A stretch of DNA of 64,000 nt from Pseudomonadota bacterium (GCA_027485695.1 JAIXQO010000003.1:124001-188000); one strand, 5' to 3'; counted from the stretch's first letter, positions 52,591 to 62,174 are shown. Translations and numbers: made by a program. Notes: generated by a model not told the origin, from the letters alone.

Positions 52591-53787
52591 CTAATTGTAG
52601 TCCGTGTTGATTTCGACGTACTTCTTGGATAGATCGCAACCCCAGGCGGTCACGGATTCTTTGCCTTGCTTCAGATCAATCACGATTTGAATCGTGTCCG
52701 AACGCAGGGATGTGCGGACGTTGATCTTTTCGAAATCGATCGGCGCGCCATTATCAAAGAGTTTGTGTCCTTGCAGGGTGAGGGACATTTTCTCAAGCTC
52801 GTGAGCAGGGATGCCTTCGGCACCCAGGCGCGCGAGGATACGGCCCCAGTTCGGGTCTTCTCCGTGAATCGCAGTTTTGATGAGTGGGCTCACCGTGATG
52901 CCGCGCGCAGCTTTGCGAGCGGTCGCGACGTCGGAAACGCCTTGGATCGTCACTTCGATGAGCTTGTTCGCGCCTTCGCCATCACGAGCGATGGATTGAG
53001 CAAGCACTTGAGAGACTGCTTCGAGAGCATCTTTGAAGAGTTTGTAGTCGTCGTCGTTCGCTAGCCCCACGCCACTGGCGCCGTTAGCAAGCAAGAACGC
53101 GCAGTCGTTCGTCGAAGTGTCGCCGTCGACGCTGATCATGTTGAAACTTTTGTCGTTCGCTTGCTTGAGGAGCTGGTCGGCGACTCCGAGTTCAAGTTTA
53201 GCATCGGTGAGCAGGTAGCCGAGCATGGTCGCCATGTTCGGGTGGATCATGCCGGAGCCTTTACAAATACCGGTGATGCGAACGGATCCGCCCGAGAGTT
53301 TCACCTCGGTGGAAACGGTTTTCGGCACCAGGTCCGTCGTCAAGATGGCGAGCGAGAATGGCTCCGCGAAATCAGACAAGTGTTCACAGAGTTCGGGAAC
53401 CGCTGCTTCGAGTTTTTCGATCTCGAGTTGTTTGCCAATCACGCCCGTGGACGCGGTCAGGATTTGGTGAGGCAGGCAACCCAATTGCTTGGAGACCTGA
53501 GAGGCCATGCGGAAATTGTTATCGCGGCCGAGTGCACCGGTTGCGGCGTTCGCTTGACCACTATTGGTGACGATTGCACGCACGTGTTTGGAAGGGAGCA
53601 AACTCATGCAATAGGTGATCGGAGCGGCTTTGCACTCGTTGAGCGTAAATACGCCCACGCCCACGGCATCTCGATCGGAAACGATCAAACCGTAGTCTGG
53701 ACGATAGCGGCGTACGCCGGAGTTGACTCCGCTTACTTTGAAACCTTGAGGCAGCGGGGTTCTCGAAATACCAGGTCCGTTCGTCAT
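52591..53787 (-). CDS. argJ: Bifunctional ornithine acetyltransferase/N-acetylglutamate synthase
   Basis: The 398-residue product starts PGISRTPLPQGFKVSG-like and contains GSGMIHPNMATMLGYL with the self-cleaving nucleophile Thr, plus SVDGDTSTND and the KTAIHGEDPNWGRILAR segment. ArgJ moves the acetyl group from acetylornithine to glutamate, so no separate ArgE is needed. The start overlaps argC by ATGA. Confidence 0.95.
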   Translation of the reverse strand: MTNGPGISRTPLPQGFKVSGVNSGVRRYRPDYGLIVSDRDAVGVGVFTLNECKAAPITYCMSLLPSKHVRAIVTNSGQANAATGALGRDNNFRMASQVSKQLGCLPHQILTASTGVIGKQLEIEKLEAAVPELCEHLSDFAEPFSLAILTTDLVPKTVSTEVKLSGGSVRITGICKGSGMIHPNMATMLGYLLTDAKLELGVADQLLKQANDKSFNMISVDGDTSTNDCAFLLANGASGVGLANDDDYKLFKDALEAVSQVLAQSIARDGEGANKLIEVTIQGVSDVATARKAARGITVSPLIKTAIHGEDPNWGRILARLGAEGIPAHELEKMSLTLQGHKLFDNGAPIDFEKINVRTSLRSDTIQIVIDLKQGKESVTAWGCDLSKKYVEINTDYN

Positions 53788-54839
53788 AGCACACCCTCCA
53801 TTGGGGTCAGTCCAGTCGTTACAGGCAATCCGTAGGCGCGGTTGAAATTCTCAACGGCTTGGCTCGCGGCGCCTTTCATCAGGTTGTCGATCACCGAATA
53901 CAGATACAATTTGGACTCGGTTACAGAATACACAAGATTCGTATAAGGCGTTCCCGCCACTCTTTTAAGACTCAGCAAGGATTTGGCTCGCGTTTCGTTT
54001 GCGGCTGCGTGGCGCACGAGCGGGTAGTTGCCGTAAGCACGATTGAACGCAGCGGCGATCTGAGCGGTATCCACGCCTGGTTTCACGTTCGCGTAGATCG
54101 AGGAGAGAATCCCGCGGCGAATGGACAGGAGCTGAGTCGTGAAAAACGGACTCGTCTTCGCGCCGCCGAACGACTCGAGGTACTTGACGATCTCCGGGTA
54201 GTGCTGGTGTTTGCCGATTTTGTACGGGAGACACTCGCCATCCACTTCGGAGAAGAGAAGGTCGGCGCTTGCCTTGCGGCCCGCACCGGTCGTGCCGGAC
54301 TTCGCGTCAATCACAAGGGTAGATGGATCAATGAGCCCTTCGCGAAGAAGCGGAATGAGGGCCATCAGGACGCTAGTAACGTAGCAGCCTGGATTGGCGA
54401 TCAGAAATGGGCCTTTTTTGGGAAACGACTCCTCAAATGGAGAGAGGCCGTAGGTCGCTTGTGCGAGTGGGGAGTCAGAACTGTGCTCGAATCCGTACCA
54501 TTTCGGATACTCAGATTTCTCCAGACGGAACGCGCCTGATACGTCGATGACCGAAACGCCGGCTTCTAGGAATCGGGGCGCCCACTCGAGCGAGACTTCA
54601 GCTGGGGTCGCAAGAAAAACGACCGACGGTTTAGCTTTGAGACTCGTCCACGAAGCCAACGGGAGACTCTGAACTTGGGATGCGTTTGAGTCGAGGAGAG
54701 CATCCTCGAGGTTAAAAGCCGCTTGGTCCGAAGTGAGGACCGACGAAAGGCGGGCGTGAGGATGCGCTAGGAGGATTTTGGCCAAATCCAGCCCCGAATA
54801 CCCTTTTGCACCGACTAAAGTGACTTCATATTTATGCAT
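53784..54839 (-). CDS. argC: N-acetyl-gamma-glutamyl-phosphate reductase
   Basis: From ATG 54839 the product is 351 residues. Markers are the dinucleotide site VTLVGAKGYSGLDLAKIL, ANPGCYVTSVLMALIP with the catalytic Cys, and KSGTTGAGRKAS. It reduces acetylglutamyl phosphate with NADPH. A GTG at 54860 would add seven residues but is less likely. It opens the leftward arg operon and its start codon lies inside a long dyad that may be an ArgR site. Confidence 0.94.
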   Translation of the reverse strand: MHKYEVTLVGAKGYSGLDLAKILLAHPHARLSSVLTSDQAAFNLEDALLDSNASQVQSLPLASWTSLKAKPSVVFLATPAEVSLEWAPRFLEAGVSVIDVSGAFRLEKSEYPKWYGFEHSSDSPLAQATYGLSPFEESFPKKGPFLIANPGCYVTSVLMALIPLLREGLIDPSTLVIDAKSGTTGAGRKASADLLFSEVDGECLPYKIGKHQHYPEIVKYLESFGGAKTSPFFTTQLLSIRRGILSSIYANVKPGVDTAQIAAAFNRAYGNYPLVRHAAANETRAKSLLSLKRVAGTPYTNLVYSVTESKLYLYSVIDNLMKGAASQAVENFNRAYGLPVTTGLTPMEGVL

Positions 54840-54855
54840 CGTATACGCATAAATA
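54829..54855. promoter_or_regulatory. Dyad over the argC start, candidate ArgR site
   Basis: TATTTATGC (54829-54837) and GCATAAATA (54847-54855) are perfect arms around a 9-base centre that covers the argC start codon. The half-sites resemble ARG-box half-sites (TGCATAAATA type). Confidence 0.5.
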
Positions 54856-54876
54856 AGCACTTACCGCCGTCTAGTC

Positions 54877-54916
54877 AATGAATATTCCTTGCATAGATGC
54901 ATTTTTATGCATAATG
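54877..54916. promoter_or_regulatory. ARG boxes and argG promoter region
   Basis: ATGCATTTTTATGCAT (54897-54912) is an ARG-box-like dyad and TGAATATTCCTTGCA (54879-54893) a second, looser one beside it. A -35 TTGCAT (54889-54894) and a -10 ATAATG (54911-54916) overlap these, so bound ArgR would block argG transcription. Two direct copies of TTTAATAAAC follow (54933-54942, 54950-54959). Confidence 0.6.
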
Positions 54917-54974
54917 TGGGTTTCAAGTTCATTTTAATAAACAAGTCGGTTTAATAAACCGCGAAGGAAGCCCC

Positions 54975-56165
54975 ATGAAAAAGGTCGTTCTTGTTTACTC
55001 CGGAGGTCTCGACACCTCGATTTGTATCCCGATGATGAAAGAAGAATACGGCTACGATTCCGTTGTCACCGTTACGGTTGACGTGGGTCAGCCTGCTTCG
55101 GACATTGCTGAAGCCGCTGAAAAAGCAAAAATCATGGGCACCGAACACTACACGGTGGATGCCAAAGACGAGTTCGTCAAAGACTACTGCTTCAAAGCAC
55201 TTCAAGCGAACGCTCTCTATCAAGGCTACCCGATCAGCACGTCGATCGCTCGCCCACTCATCTCCGCGAAAGCCGTCGAAGTCGCCAAGAAACTCGGAGC
55301 AAATGCATTCGCTCACGGATGCACCGGCAAAGGTAACGACCAGTTCCGTATCGAGTTCGGTATCTACGCGCTTCTTCCGGGCTCCACGATCCACGCTCCG
55401 ATCCGCGAAAAAAACCTGACCCGCGTTTGGGAAATTGAATACGCGCAGAAAAAAGGCGTGCCGATCAAGCAAAGCTTGGAAAAAATCTGGTCCATCGACG
55501 AAAACGTCTGGGGACGATCGATCGAAGGCGGACGCTTAGAAGAGCCAAACTTCGCGCCACCGGAAGAGATCTTCCAATGGACGAAGTCGCCTAAGAACGC
55601 ATCGAACGACGGCGCGGAAGTCCTCATCGAGTTCGAAAAAGGCATCCCGGTCGGCATCAACGGCAAGAAAATGGGCGCGCTTGAGATCGTTCAATCGTTG
55701 AACAAAATCGCCGGCGATAACGGCGTGGGCCGGATCGACATCATGGAGGACCGTATGCTCGGTCTCAAAGTTCGCGAGAACTACGAGTGCCCAGCTGCAA
55801 TGACTCTCCTTACGGCTCACCAAGCGCTTGAGAACCTTGTCCTCACGCGCCAGGAAATCAAATTCAAACACCTGGTCGACCAAGAGTGGACGAACATGGC
55901 TTACGAAGGCCTCTGGTGGGATCCGCTCAAGGACAACCTCGAAGCATTTATCGCTAGCACGCAGAAACGCGTGACCGGCACCGTCCGCTTGAACCTTTAC
56001 AAAGGATCGATGCAAGTCTCTGGTCGCGAGAGCCCATGGGCTCTCTACAACGCCGATCTTGCGTCGTTCGACACGCAAACGTTCGATCAGCGCGAATCCA
56101 CGGGTATGGTCAAAATCTTCGGCATGCAGTCGAAGATGTACCACTCCCTTAAGTCGAAAATGTAA
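54975..56165 (+). CDS. argG: Argininosuccinate synthase
   Basis: The 396-residue product starts KKVVLVYSGGLDTSICI, the ATP pyrophosphatase P-loop, and contains AHGCTGKGNDQFRIE and PLKDNLEAFI with the usual C-terminal tetramer arm. It joins citrulline and aspartate using ATP. GAAGGAAG precedes the ATG. It is divergent to argC across ArgR-like sites and is followed by a strong terminator. Confidence 0.96.
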   Translation: MKKVVLVYSGGLDTSICIPMMKEEYGYDSVVTVTVDVGQPASDIAEAAEKAKIMGTEHYTVDAKDEFVKDYCFKALQANALYQGYPISTSIARPLISAKAVEVAKKLGANAFAHGCTGKGNDQFRIEFGIYALLPGSTIHAPIREKNLTRVWEIEYAQKKGVPIKQSLEKIWSIDENVWGRSIEGGRLEEPNFAPPEEIFQWTKSPKNASNDGAEVLIEFEKGIPVGINGKKMGALEIVQSLNKIAGDNGVGRIDIMEDRMLGLKVRENYECPAAMTLLTAHQALENLVLTRQEIKFKHLVDQEWTNMAYEGLWWDPLKDNLEAFIASTQKRVTGTVRLNLYKGSMQVSGRESPWALYNADLASFDTQTFDQRESTGMVKIFGMQSKMYHSLKSKM

Positions 56166-56177
56166 TTCAACTGACGG

Positions 56178-56223
56178 GCGCGTCTCTCGAGATATTCTCG
56201 GGGGCGCGCTCGTTCTTTTTTTT
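56178..56223 (+). terminator. Rho-independent terminator between argG and argH
   Basis: A 14-bp stem with one bulged T (56178-56192 with 56196-56209) closes on a TAT loop and is followed by a T-rich run (56213-56223). It lies between argG and argH, so argH either has its own promoter or depends on read-through. Confidence 0.7.
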
Positions 56224-56243
56224 AAGACCAAAGGATCTCATCC

Positions 56244-57614
56244 ATGAGCAAACTCTGGGGCGGACGCTTCGCCAAAGAAACCCACGCATTGGTAGACGAA
56301 TACTGCTCGAGCCTCGCGATCGATACGCGACTCGCGCTTCAGGACATTGAGGGCAGCCTGGCCCACGCCGAGATGCTGGGCAAAACGGGCATTCTTCCGA
56401 AAACCGAAGTCGAACAGATCATTACCGCGCTCGGTGAGATCTCGACTCAAGTTCGCCTCGGCAAAATCAACTGGGACCCTTCTGCAGAGGACGTGCATTC
56501 CGAGATCGAGCGACTGCTTCGTGAGAAATGCGGACCGATCGCCGGTAAGCTCCACACCGCTCGTTCACGCAACGACCAGGTGCTGACCGATACGAAACTC
56601 TATCTCAAGCAGACGGGCGCAGAGCTCCTCGCCGAACTCAAAGAAACGAAATCATCGCTCGTTGCTATTGCTGAAAAAAACGTGAATACGATCCTCCCGG
56701 GACTGACGCACACCCAGCATGCCCAGCCGGTGAGTTTAGCGCATCATTTTCTGGCCTATTTCTGGATGTTCGATCGCGACGCCGGTCGTTTAGTGGATTT
56801 ACTCAAGCGTGCAGACGAATGCCCGCTGGGCGCTGCCGCGCTGGCTGGAACCTCATTCCCGATTGATCGCCATCAGACGGCGGCAAAACTGGGGTTCGCG
56901 AAACCGACCGAGAACAGCTTAGATACGGTTTCTGATCGCGATTTCCTAATTGAGTTTTTGTCGTTTTCCTCAATCTTGATGATGCACCTTTCGAGGATCG
57001 CAGAAGAACTCGTCTGGTGGAGCACTCCCGAATTCAATTACGTCACTCTCGATGATTCGGTCACGACCGGAAGCTCGATCATGCCGCAGAAGAAAAACCC
57101 AGACGTGGCTGAGCTGATTCGTGGCAAGGTAGGTCGCGTTTACGGTGCGCTCATGGGATCGCTCACGATGATGAAAGCACTTCCGCTTTCTTACAATCGC
57201 GACCTGCAAGAAGATAAACAGTACTTATTTGAAGCGATGGATCTCTCACTCTCCAGCCTCAAGGTCATGCGCCTGATGCTGGATACGGCGGTATTCAATC
57301 ACGCTCGCATGGAGTCATCACTTGCTGGAGATTTCTCGAACGCAACCGACCTGGCGGATGATCTCGTGAAAAAAGGCCTCCCATTCCGCGACGCTCACGA
57401 AGTCTCAGGCAAAGTCGTGAGGTACTGCCTGGAAACGGGCAAGTACATGGAGAACCTGACACTTGACGAGCTCAAGCCGTTCTCGCCTCTCTTTGATCAG
57501 ACTTCGCTGACGGTGCTGCCGCATCTTGCGGTCATGCAGGCGCGCAGCAGTTTCGGGGCAACGGGTTCCAAACAGGTGATCCAGCAAATCGAGCGAGCTA
57601 AAAAGAACATCTAG
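56244..57614 (+). CDS. argH: Argininosuccinate lyase
   Basis: The 456-residue product starts LWGGRFAKETHALV and has TARSRNDQV, THTQHAQPVSLAHH, DFLIEFLSFSSI and the catalytic loop GSSIMPQKKNPDVAEL. It splits argininosuccinate to arginine and fumarate, the last step of the pathway. It is followed by a bidirectional terminator shared with the leftward operon. Confidence 0.96.
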   Translation: MSKLWGGRFAKETHALVDEYCSSLAIDTRLALQDIEGSLAHAEMLGKTGILPKTEVEQIITALGEISTQVRLGKINWDPSAEDVHSEIERLLREKCGPIAGKLHTARSRNDQVLTDTKLYLKQTGAELLAELKETKSSLVAIAEKNVNTILPGLTHTQHAQPVSLAHHFLAYFWMFDRDAGRLVDLLKRADECPLGAAALAGTSFPIDRHQTAAKLGFAKPTENSLDTVSDRDFLIEFLSFSSILMMHLSRIAEELVWWSTPEFNYVTLDDSVTTGSSIMPQKKNPDVAELIRGKVGRVYGALMGSLTMMKALPLSYNRDLQEDKQYLFEAMDLSLSSLKVMRLMLDTAVFNHARMESSLAGDFSNATDLADDLVKKGLPFRDAHEVSGKVVRYCLETGKYMENLTLDELKPFSPLFDQTSLTVLPHLAVMQARSSFGATGSKQVIQQIERAKKNI

Positions 57615-57642
57615 CAGAATGCCTAGATAGTGCTGAATAACA

Positions 57643-57676
57643 AAAGCCTCCCGGGAAGATCCCGGGAGGCTTTTTT
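57643..57676. terminator. Bidirectional terminator after argH
   Basis: AAAGCCTCCCGGGA and its mate form a 14-bp stem with an AGA loop, followed by a T-run (57671-57676); the left side is A-rich, so it also serves the leftward exported-protein operon that ends at 57698. Confidence 0.85.
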
Positions 57677-57697
57677 AAATCTAGCTCTGGGGCAAGG

Positions 57698-59062
57698 TTA
57701 GTTCAGTGCCTTGCTCGAGTAGCGTTCGCTCAGAGCATGAGCGGCAGCGCCCGAGAACGATTGGTAGATGTCTTGGTAGAACATCACGTCGCGAGCGAGT
57801 GCATCGGCCTTCGCTCGGCGTTCGCCGGTGAGCTTGGCGGTTGAGCGCGTTTTCGGGTCCAGATCCTGCGCCATGCGATCGTTGAGGTCCTTGATCGTCT
57901 CACCGCACTGAGGAACATCTCCGAAACGGAGCGCCTTAAAGAGATCCACCAGTGAGTAGATCTCATTTTCGGTGAGCGACGTGAGGCGAGTGTGAATGAG
58001 ACGTGCGCCTACTAGGTCGCTCGCCGATTTCTTGTACGCCTTCTCGACATATGCTGCGTTCGCTTGGAGGGCGTCCACGCGTGCGATGCTTTTCTTGAAA
58101 CCGTCGATCGACTTTTCGCCGTCCCAAGCGGACGAGAGGTACTCTTGGTATTTGCCCATCGTGCCGGATTTCGCGGATTGCGCGATCTGGTGCTGCGAAG
58201 CCGTGTATTCCGTCCAACGCTCAAGCGCCGCCAAGAAATAGGTGTCACTCGAAGTGAGTTGGGTCAAAAGCGTTCGGGGATACAGGGTGACCGACGTCGG
58301 ATCTTTTGGTTTTTTAAAGCGGATCTTGACGATGTATCCGTTTCTATAACTGAACGGCAGATCTTGACCTTGCACGACGGGAGCGATCTCGCCGAGCTTA
58401 GCGATCAAGGACGGAAGGCGCGCCTTGAGAGCGTTGTTCAGGATTTCACGTTGTTGGGTAGCAACCGTGTAGAATGCCTGGCTCAATTGAGCGGACGCTT
58501 TTTGCTTGGAGAGCGCTTCGTCGCGTTTCACGGCGTCGATGTAACTGTCGTAGAGCTTCTCTAGCATCGGCGCGAAGTATTTTTGGCGAGCGATACTCAT
58601 GGAGTCTCGTCTGGCCTCCATATCAGACTCAGTATAGGTCACGCCGTTGATGATCGGAGTGACTTTCTTGGCCTTGATCAATTGAGATTCTAACTGGCGT
58701 AGTCTCTGAATCCCGACCATCACAGCATTCGCGACGTGCGAGGTTGAAACACCGGCACGGTTGATGCGTGCTTGTGTGTAGAGATCACCGGTAGTCGCAG
58801 GATCGAAGTTTCCAAAATCGTCGGCGGCCGTAGGCGCGATCGCGCCGCGTTTTGCGGCGAGAAGTGATTTCCAATTCGACTCGACGAGATAGGGGACTTG
58901 CGTCTGCGGTTCGCTGTGTAGTGCCTGTCCGGAGCAGCTCTGTTTTCCGGTGATTTCTCGGAGAGTTGCGGCTTCGGCACTCAGGGAGTTTGCGAGAACG
59001 AGAACGATGGCTAGTGTTTTCATGGTGGTGTTCAGCCTTTTATTCTGTTTCATGTTTTTCAT
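57698..59062 (-). CDS. Large exported protein of unknown function (third of the three-gene operon)
   Basis: The 454-residue product has a signal peptide ending near AEA-A; ATG 59062, 59053 or 59023 are possible starts. The mature part is helical and Ala/Lys/Arg-rich (QLESQLIKAKKVTPIINGVTYTESDMEARRDSMS, LSKQKASAQLSQAFYTVATQQREILNNALK) with a few Cys (CSGQ, VPQCGE). No family is recognised. It follows the previous gene by 6 bases and ends at the bidirectional terminator. Confidence 0.75.
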   Translation of the reverse strand: MKNMKQNKRLNTTMKTLAIVLVLANSLSAEAATLREITGKQSCSGQALHSEPQTQVPYLVESNWKSLLAAKRGAIAPTAADDFGNFDPATTGDLYTQARINRAGVSTSHVANAVMVGIQRLRQLESQLIKAKKVTPIINGVTYTESDMEARRDSMSIARQKYFAPMLEKLYDSYIDAVKRDEALSKQKASAQLSQAFYTVATQQREILNNALKARLPSLIAKLGEIAPVVQGQDLPFSYRNGYIVKIRFKKPKDPTSVTLYPRTLLTQLTSSDTYFLAALERWTEYTASQHQIAQSAKSGTMGKYQEYLSSAWDGEKSIDGFKKSIARVDALQANAAYVEKAYKKSASDLVGARLIHTRLTSLTENEIYSLVDLFKALRFGDVPQCGETIKDLNDRMAQDLDPKTRSTAKLTGERRAKADALARDVMFYQDIYQSFSGAAAHALSERYSSKALN

Positions 59063-59068
59063 CGCCTC

Positions 59069-60463
59069 TTACCAAAGTGGAATGATGTGCTCGACGAAGT
59101 CGTGGAACTTACGTCCGCCTGTACGATAGTCGACTCCTTTTGGGGGAGCGTAGACGAACTGCGCGCAGTTCGCTTCCGACCAAGCATCTCCGCCGTACCA
59201 GTTTTTGGAATCGTAGTAGATGTTGCTCTTACGCAACACTCGTCCGCAAACCAGGTAAGTACGTCCAGGGTTCAAGTTGAACGAGTTGCTGAACCATTGG
59301 GTCTTATGAAGATCCACGGCAGGAATCTCGTAAGCGCCGTCGCGAGGCTGATAAGTTTCGTCCTGAGCCTTGCGTTTCATCAAAATCGCTTGGAGATCCG
59401 GTACGCAGACGGAGCTTGAGATCGTGCAGTCCACCCACCAGGTCGCGTTCACGAGCTTGAGGTAGATTTTCACGTTGTCGTCTTTGTAGTGGTCCATCAG
59501 GTTCTGCGAGTTGTATCGCTGAGCCGAGAGGTCCATGACCGTGTAGCTATAAGGTTCGTCCGAGGCATTGCCTTGGAGATCTTTTTTAGCGCCGAGCCAG
59601 CCCTCTTTGAATACGAGGCTGTTCGGGGTTTTCGTGACCTTGCGCTTGATCGTAGAGATGCTTGTTTCGATGTTCAGATCGACGTCGTCGCAAACGACCG
59701 ATCCGGCGCGGCCGTTGATCGTTGTCGCAATATTGTATTCGTGACGAGCATCCGGGATACGAAGCGATGGACTCGTGTAGTCGCCCGAGTCGTTGCTCAC
59801 GCGAACTGATTCGTATTCGCCTGGAAAAAGGAAATACTCCAGTGGGCGATCCGGATCAAAAACTTGTAGTTTTGGAATGTCTGATTTGCTGTGACCGACG
59901 TCTTGAGCGCCATTCGCCAACCACTGTTGGCGGCGGCGGCGATAGTCCAGATTCTGTTTCCACTTGGCGTGCCAGCGAACGTTTTGCACGGACCAAGGAC
60001 GGTAAAACCGCTCGATTTCTTGCCAAGTGCAGTAGTTACAACCGTCGGCTACCTGGACCGTTTCATCTGGACCGGGAACGCAAGTCTGGACGCCAGTTTT
60101 TGAATCCGTCGTGCATTGTTGAGTTGGGCGAGTGACCGTTTTATACTTGGTTCCACACTGAACGCAGTTTTCGCCGGATTTGGTGACCAATTCTTCCCAG
60201 GTGTCTTTGACTTCGAAACTATAGGAGCCGCTAAATTCAGGAACGTAGGCCGCTACCTTTTTTTCGTCCGAGAGTTTGTTGAAGTCGGGGTCCGATCGAA
60301 CTGCATCGTCCCCGCCTCCCCAACATGTCAGCCAGTGCCCGTATTCAAGCGGTCGTCCACTCGATGGGCGAGTGTTCCTTGCTTCGGCGTTGCCGACGAG
60401 AGCAAGAAGGACCAGTGCGATTCCGAGCATTCTACGCGTTCCAGATTTTTTTCCGGCTGACAT
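59069..60463 (-). CDS. Large exported Cys-rich protein of unknown function (second of the operon)
   Basis: GAGGAAA precedes the ATG at 60463. The 464-residue product has a signal peptide (MLGIALVLLALVGNAEA). Residues about 95-155 hold a dense Cys region (ENCVQCGTKYKTVTRPTQQC, GCNYCTWQEIERFY), suggesting metal binding or disulphides; two more Cys pairs come later (VCDDVDL, CTISSSVCVPDL, NCAQFV). The C-terminal half is beta-rich. No family is recognised. It lies between the other two genes with short gaps. Confidence 0.75.
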   Translation of the reverse strand: MSAGKKSGTRRMLGIALVLLALVGNAEARNTRPSSGRPLEYGHWLTCWGGGDDAVRSDPDFNKLSDEKKVAAYVPEFSGSYSFEVKDTWEELVTKSGENCVQCGTKYKTVTRPTQQCTTDSKTGVQTCVPGPDETVQVADGCNYCTWQEIERFYRPWSVQNVRWHAKWKQNLDYRRRRQQWLANGAQDVGHSKSDIPKLQVFDPDRPLEYFLFPGEYESVRVSNDSGDYTSPSLRIPDARHEYNIATTINGRAGSVVCDDVDLNIETSISTIKRKVTKTPNSLVFKEGWLGAKKDLQGNASDEPYSYTVMDLSAQRYNSQNLMDHYKDDNVKIYLKLVNATWWVDCTISSSVCVPDLQAILMKRKAQDETYQPRDGAYEIPAVDLHKTQWFSNSFNLNPGRTYLVCGRVLRKSNIYYDSKNWYGGDAWSEANCAQFVYAPPKGVDYRTGGRKFHDFVEHIIPLW

Positions 60464-60506
60464 GCTTATTTCCTCGTTAGGTTTCTAGGTGGTGGTTATG
60501 AAGCGA

Positions 60507-62006
60507 TTAGCGAAGTCCGCGACGATCACGTGCAAGTGGGTTCGTCAGAGGATGTTGCTTCTGAAGCTCCATGAAATCGACCCAGTAAGCGCCTTTGGCT
60601 TGGATGATCACGCCAGCGTCGACGAAGGCTTCGTTGACGGAGTTCGTGTTCCAGCCTGGTGCGAAACCGGAGATGAATTGATTCAAGACATTGTCGAACG
60701 CGTCGTCGTTGAACGTCTTGTAGTCGGCGTAGTAACGCTCGCGGACGAGGTCACAGTTGCCGTCGAGGAGTGCGAGCTCGTCGAGCATATTGGTGCGCAA
60801 GATGCGCATGATGCCCATGTACGCTTCGACTTGGTTCTTCCAGGTGACGGACGAATTCAAGCGGTGGAGCATACCTTTTACGCCTTTGACGCTGTTCTTA
60901 CCGCCCGATTGAGATTCGATCGAAGCGAAGAGTTGGTCAAAGCGGTTCAGGGTCGTGCGGATGTTCGCTGCTTCGTACTCGGTTTTGTCGACCAAGCGGA
61001 AGTTGCTGCGATCAACGCCACGATTGAGGTACTTTAACATTTCGGTCGCCATGCCGAAGATACCGGGAGTATTAATTGGAATCGCGATTGCTGGCGTGCC
61101 GAGTGGCATACAGTAAACGCCGCGAAGATATTTCAGAATACGAGCTTGTTTCTTGAGGGAATCTTGCCAGTCTTTGGCTCCGGCTTGTTGATACCCGTTC
61201 TTCCAATATAATTTCCACTCGTTGCTGTCGACGTAGCTGAGCATCTGCTGGGACAGGGCGCGGCTCATGAAACCGACGGTCTCGCGGTCTTGAATCGATA
61301 GTTTGAGGTTTTCGCGCACTTCAGCGAATTTGCGTTTGATCACGTCCGGAGTATCGGCAGAAGTCGGAGACTCCAAGCCCATACCGGCTGCGGTTTCTTT
61401 GACGCCCATTCCGCTCTTGTAGCGGTAGGTGAGGCTTGCAGCAGCCGCATCGAGTTTAGCGATCGCGTCTTGGTAGACGGCGGCGAAACGAGCCAAGTTC
61501 AAAGATCCCATCTTATAGGCAGTAGATCCCGGCGCGTCTTGTGTATTATTGAAAATTTCTTGAGTTACGGCGATCGAGTTCAGTTTCTCGACGAACGTAG
61601 TGCGAGTAGTGATGTAGTCCGCAATCGCGGTGTTCAAATCGCTGATCGAGATTTCGTAAGATTTAGATTTTGCGGTCGCATTGCTGATATTCTTGAGTTT
61701 ATTGAAACCCGTGCAGCTCGCCGCGGATGTACCGGTGCAGCGACCCACCATCTCCTGAAACGCGGTTTGGGTTTCAGAGACGGCTCTTTCGTATTGTTTG
61801 CGGTCTTGTTGAAGAACGGATTGGTTCCACTGCATTTTATTGATCTCAATCGCGGAACGATCAACGATCTCGTAAACGCCCGGTGATTTTTGAATCGTAG
61901 GGATCTGGCTAACGGTCATGACTTGCGCGAATGCCGCGATAGGCGCCATCGCGAGGATAGAGGCTACGTAATAGTTACGTGCGCTCAACGAACGATAGAA
62001 CTTCAT
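60507..62006 (-). CDS. Large exported protein of unknown function (first of the operon)
   Basis: AGGAG lies nine bases before the ATG at 62006. The 499-residue product has a signal peptide ending at AFA-Q. The mature part is mostly helical with Asn/Gln/Ala-rich stretches (AVYQDAIAKLDAAAASLTYR, LSQQMLSYVDSNEWKLYWKNGYQQAG) and a late aromatic segment (FISGFAPGWNTNSVNEAFVD). Four Cys are present. No family is recognised. It opens the three-gene leftward operon. Confidence 0.75.
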   Translation of the reverse strand: MKFYRSLSARNYYVASILAMAPIAAFAQVMTVSQIPTIQKSPGVYEIVDRSAIEINKMQWNQSVLQQDRKQYERAVSETQTAFQEMVGRCTGTSAASCTGFNKLKNISNATAKSKSYEISISDLNTAIADYITTRTTFVEKLNSIAVTQEIFNNTQDAPGSTAYKMGSLNLARFAAVYQDAIAKLDAAAASLTYRYKSGMGVKETAAGMGLESPTSADTPDVIKRKFAEVRENLKLSIQDRETVGFMSRALSQQMLSYVDSNEWKLYWKNGYQQAGAKDWQDSLKKQARILKYLRGVYCMPLGTPAIAIPINTPGIFGMATEMLKYLNRGVDRSNFRLVDKTEYEAANIRTTLNRFDQLFASIESQSGGKNSVKGVKGMLHRLNSSVTWKNQVEAYMGIMRILRTNMLDELALLDGNCDLVRERYYADYKTFNDDAFDNVLNQFISGFAPGWNTNSVNEAFVDAGVIIQAKGAYWVDFMELQKQHPLTNPLARDRRGLR

Positions 62007-62174
62007 AAAACGAACTCCTGGTAGGTGTTTAGGTTGCGGCCCGAAATCTACCTGAAGAGTTTTACTTAGTAAATTTTAATTTTAAATAAGAACAGTGTAA
62101 AACAACTATCCAACTGTTTGTAAAGTAGGTGAACTGTCCTACTATTCACGTGATTCTGCTTGTTTGCGCCCTAC

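Noticed and set aside
51779..52594. 271-codon frame antisense to argB
   Set aside because: It is a shadow of the real gene: argB is a clear, complete family member in the same place. The same applies to the long antisense frames over argJ, argG and acs.
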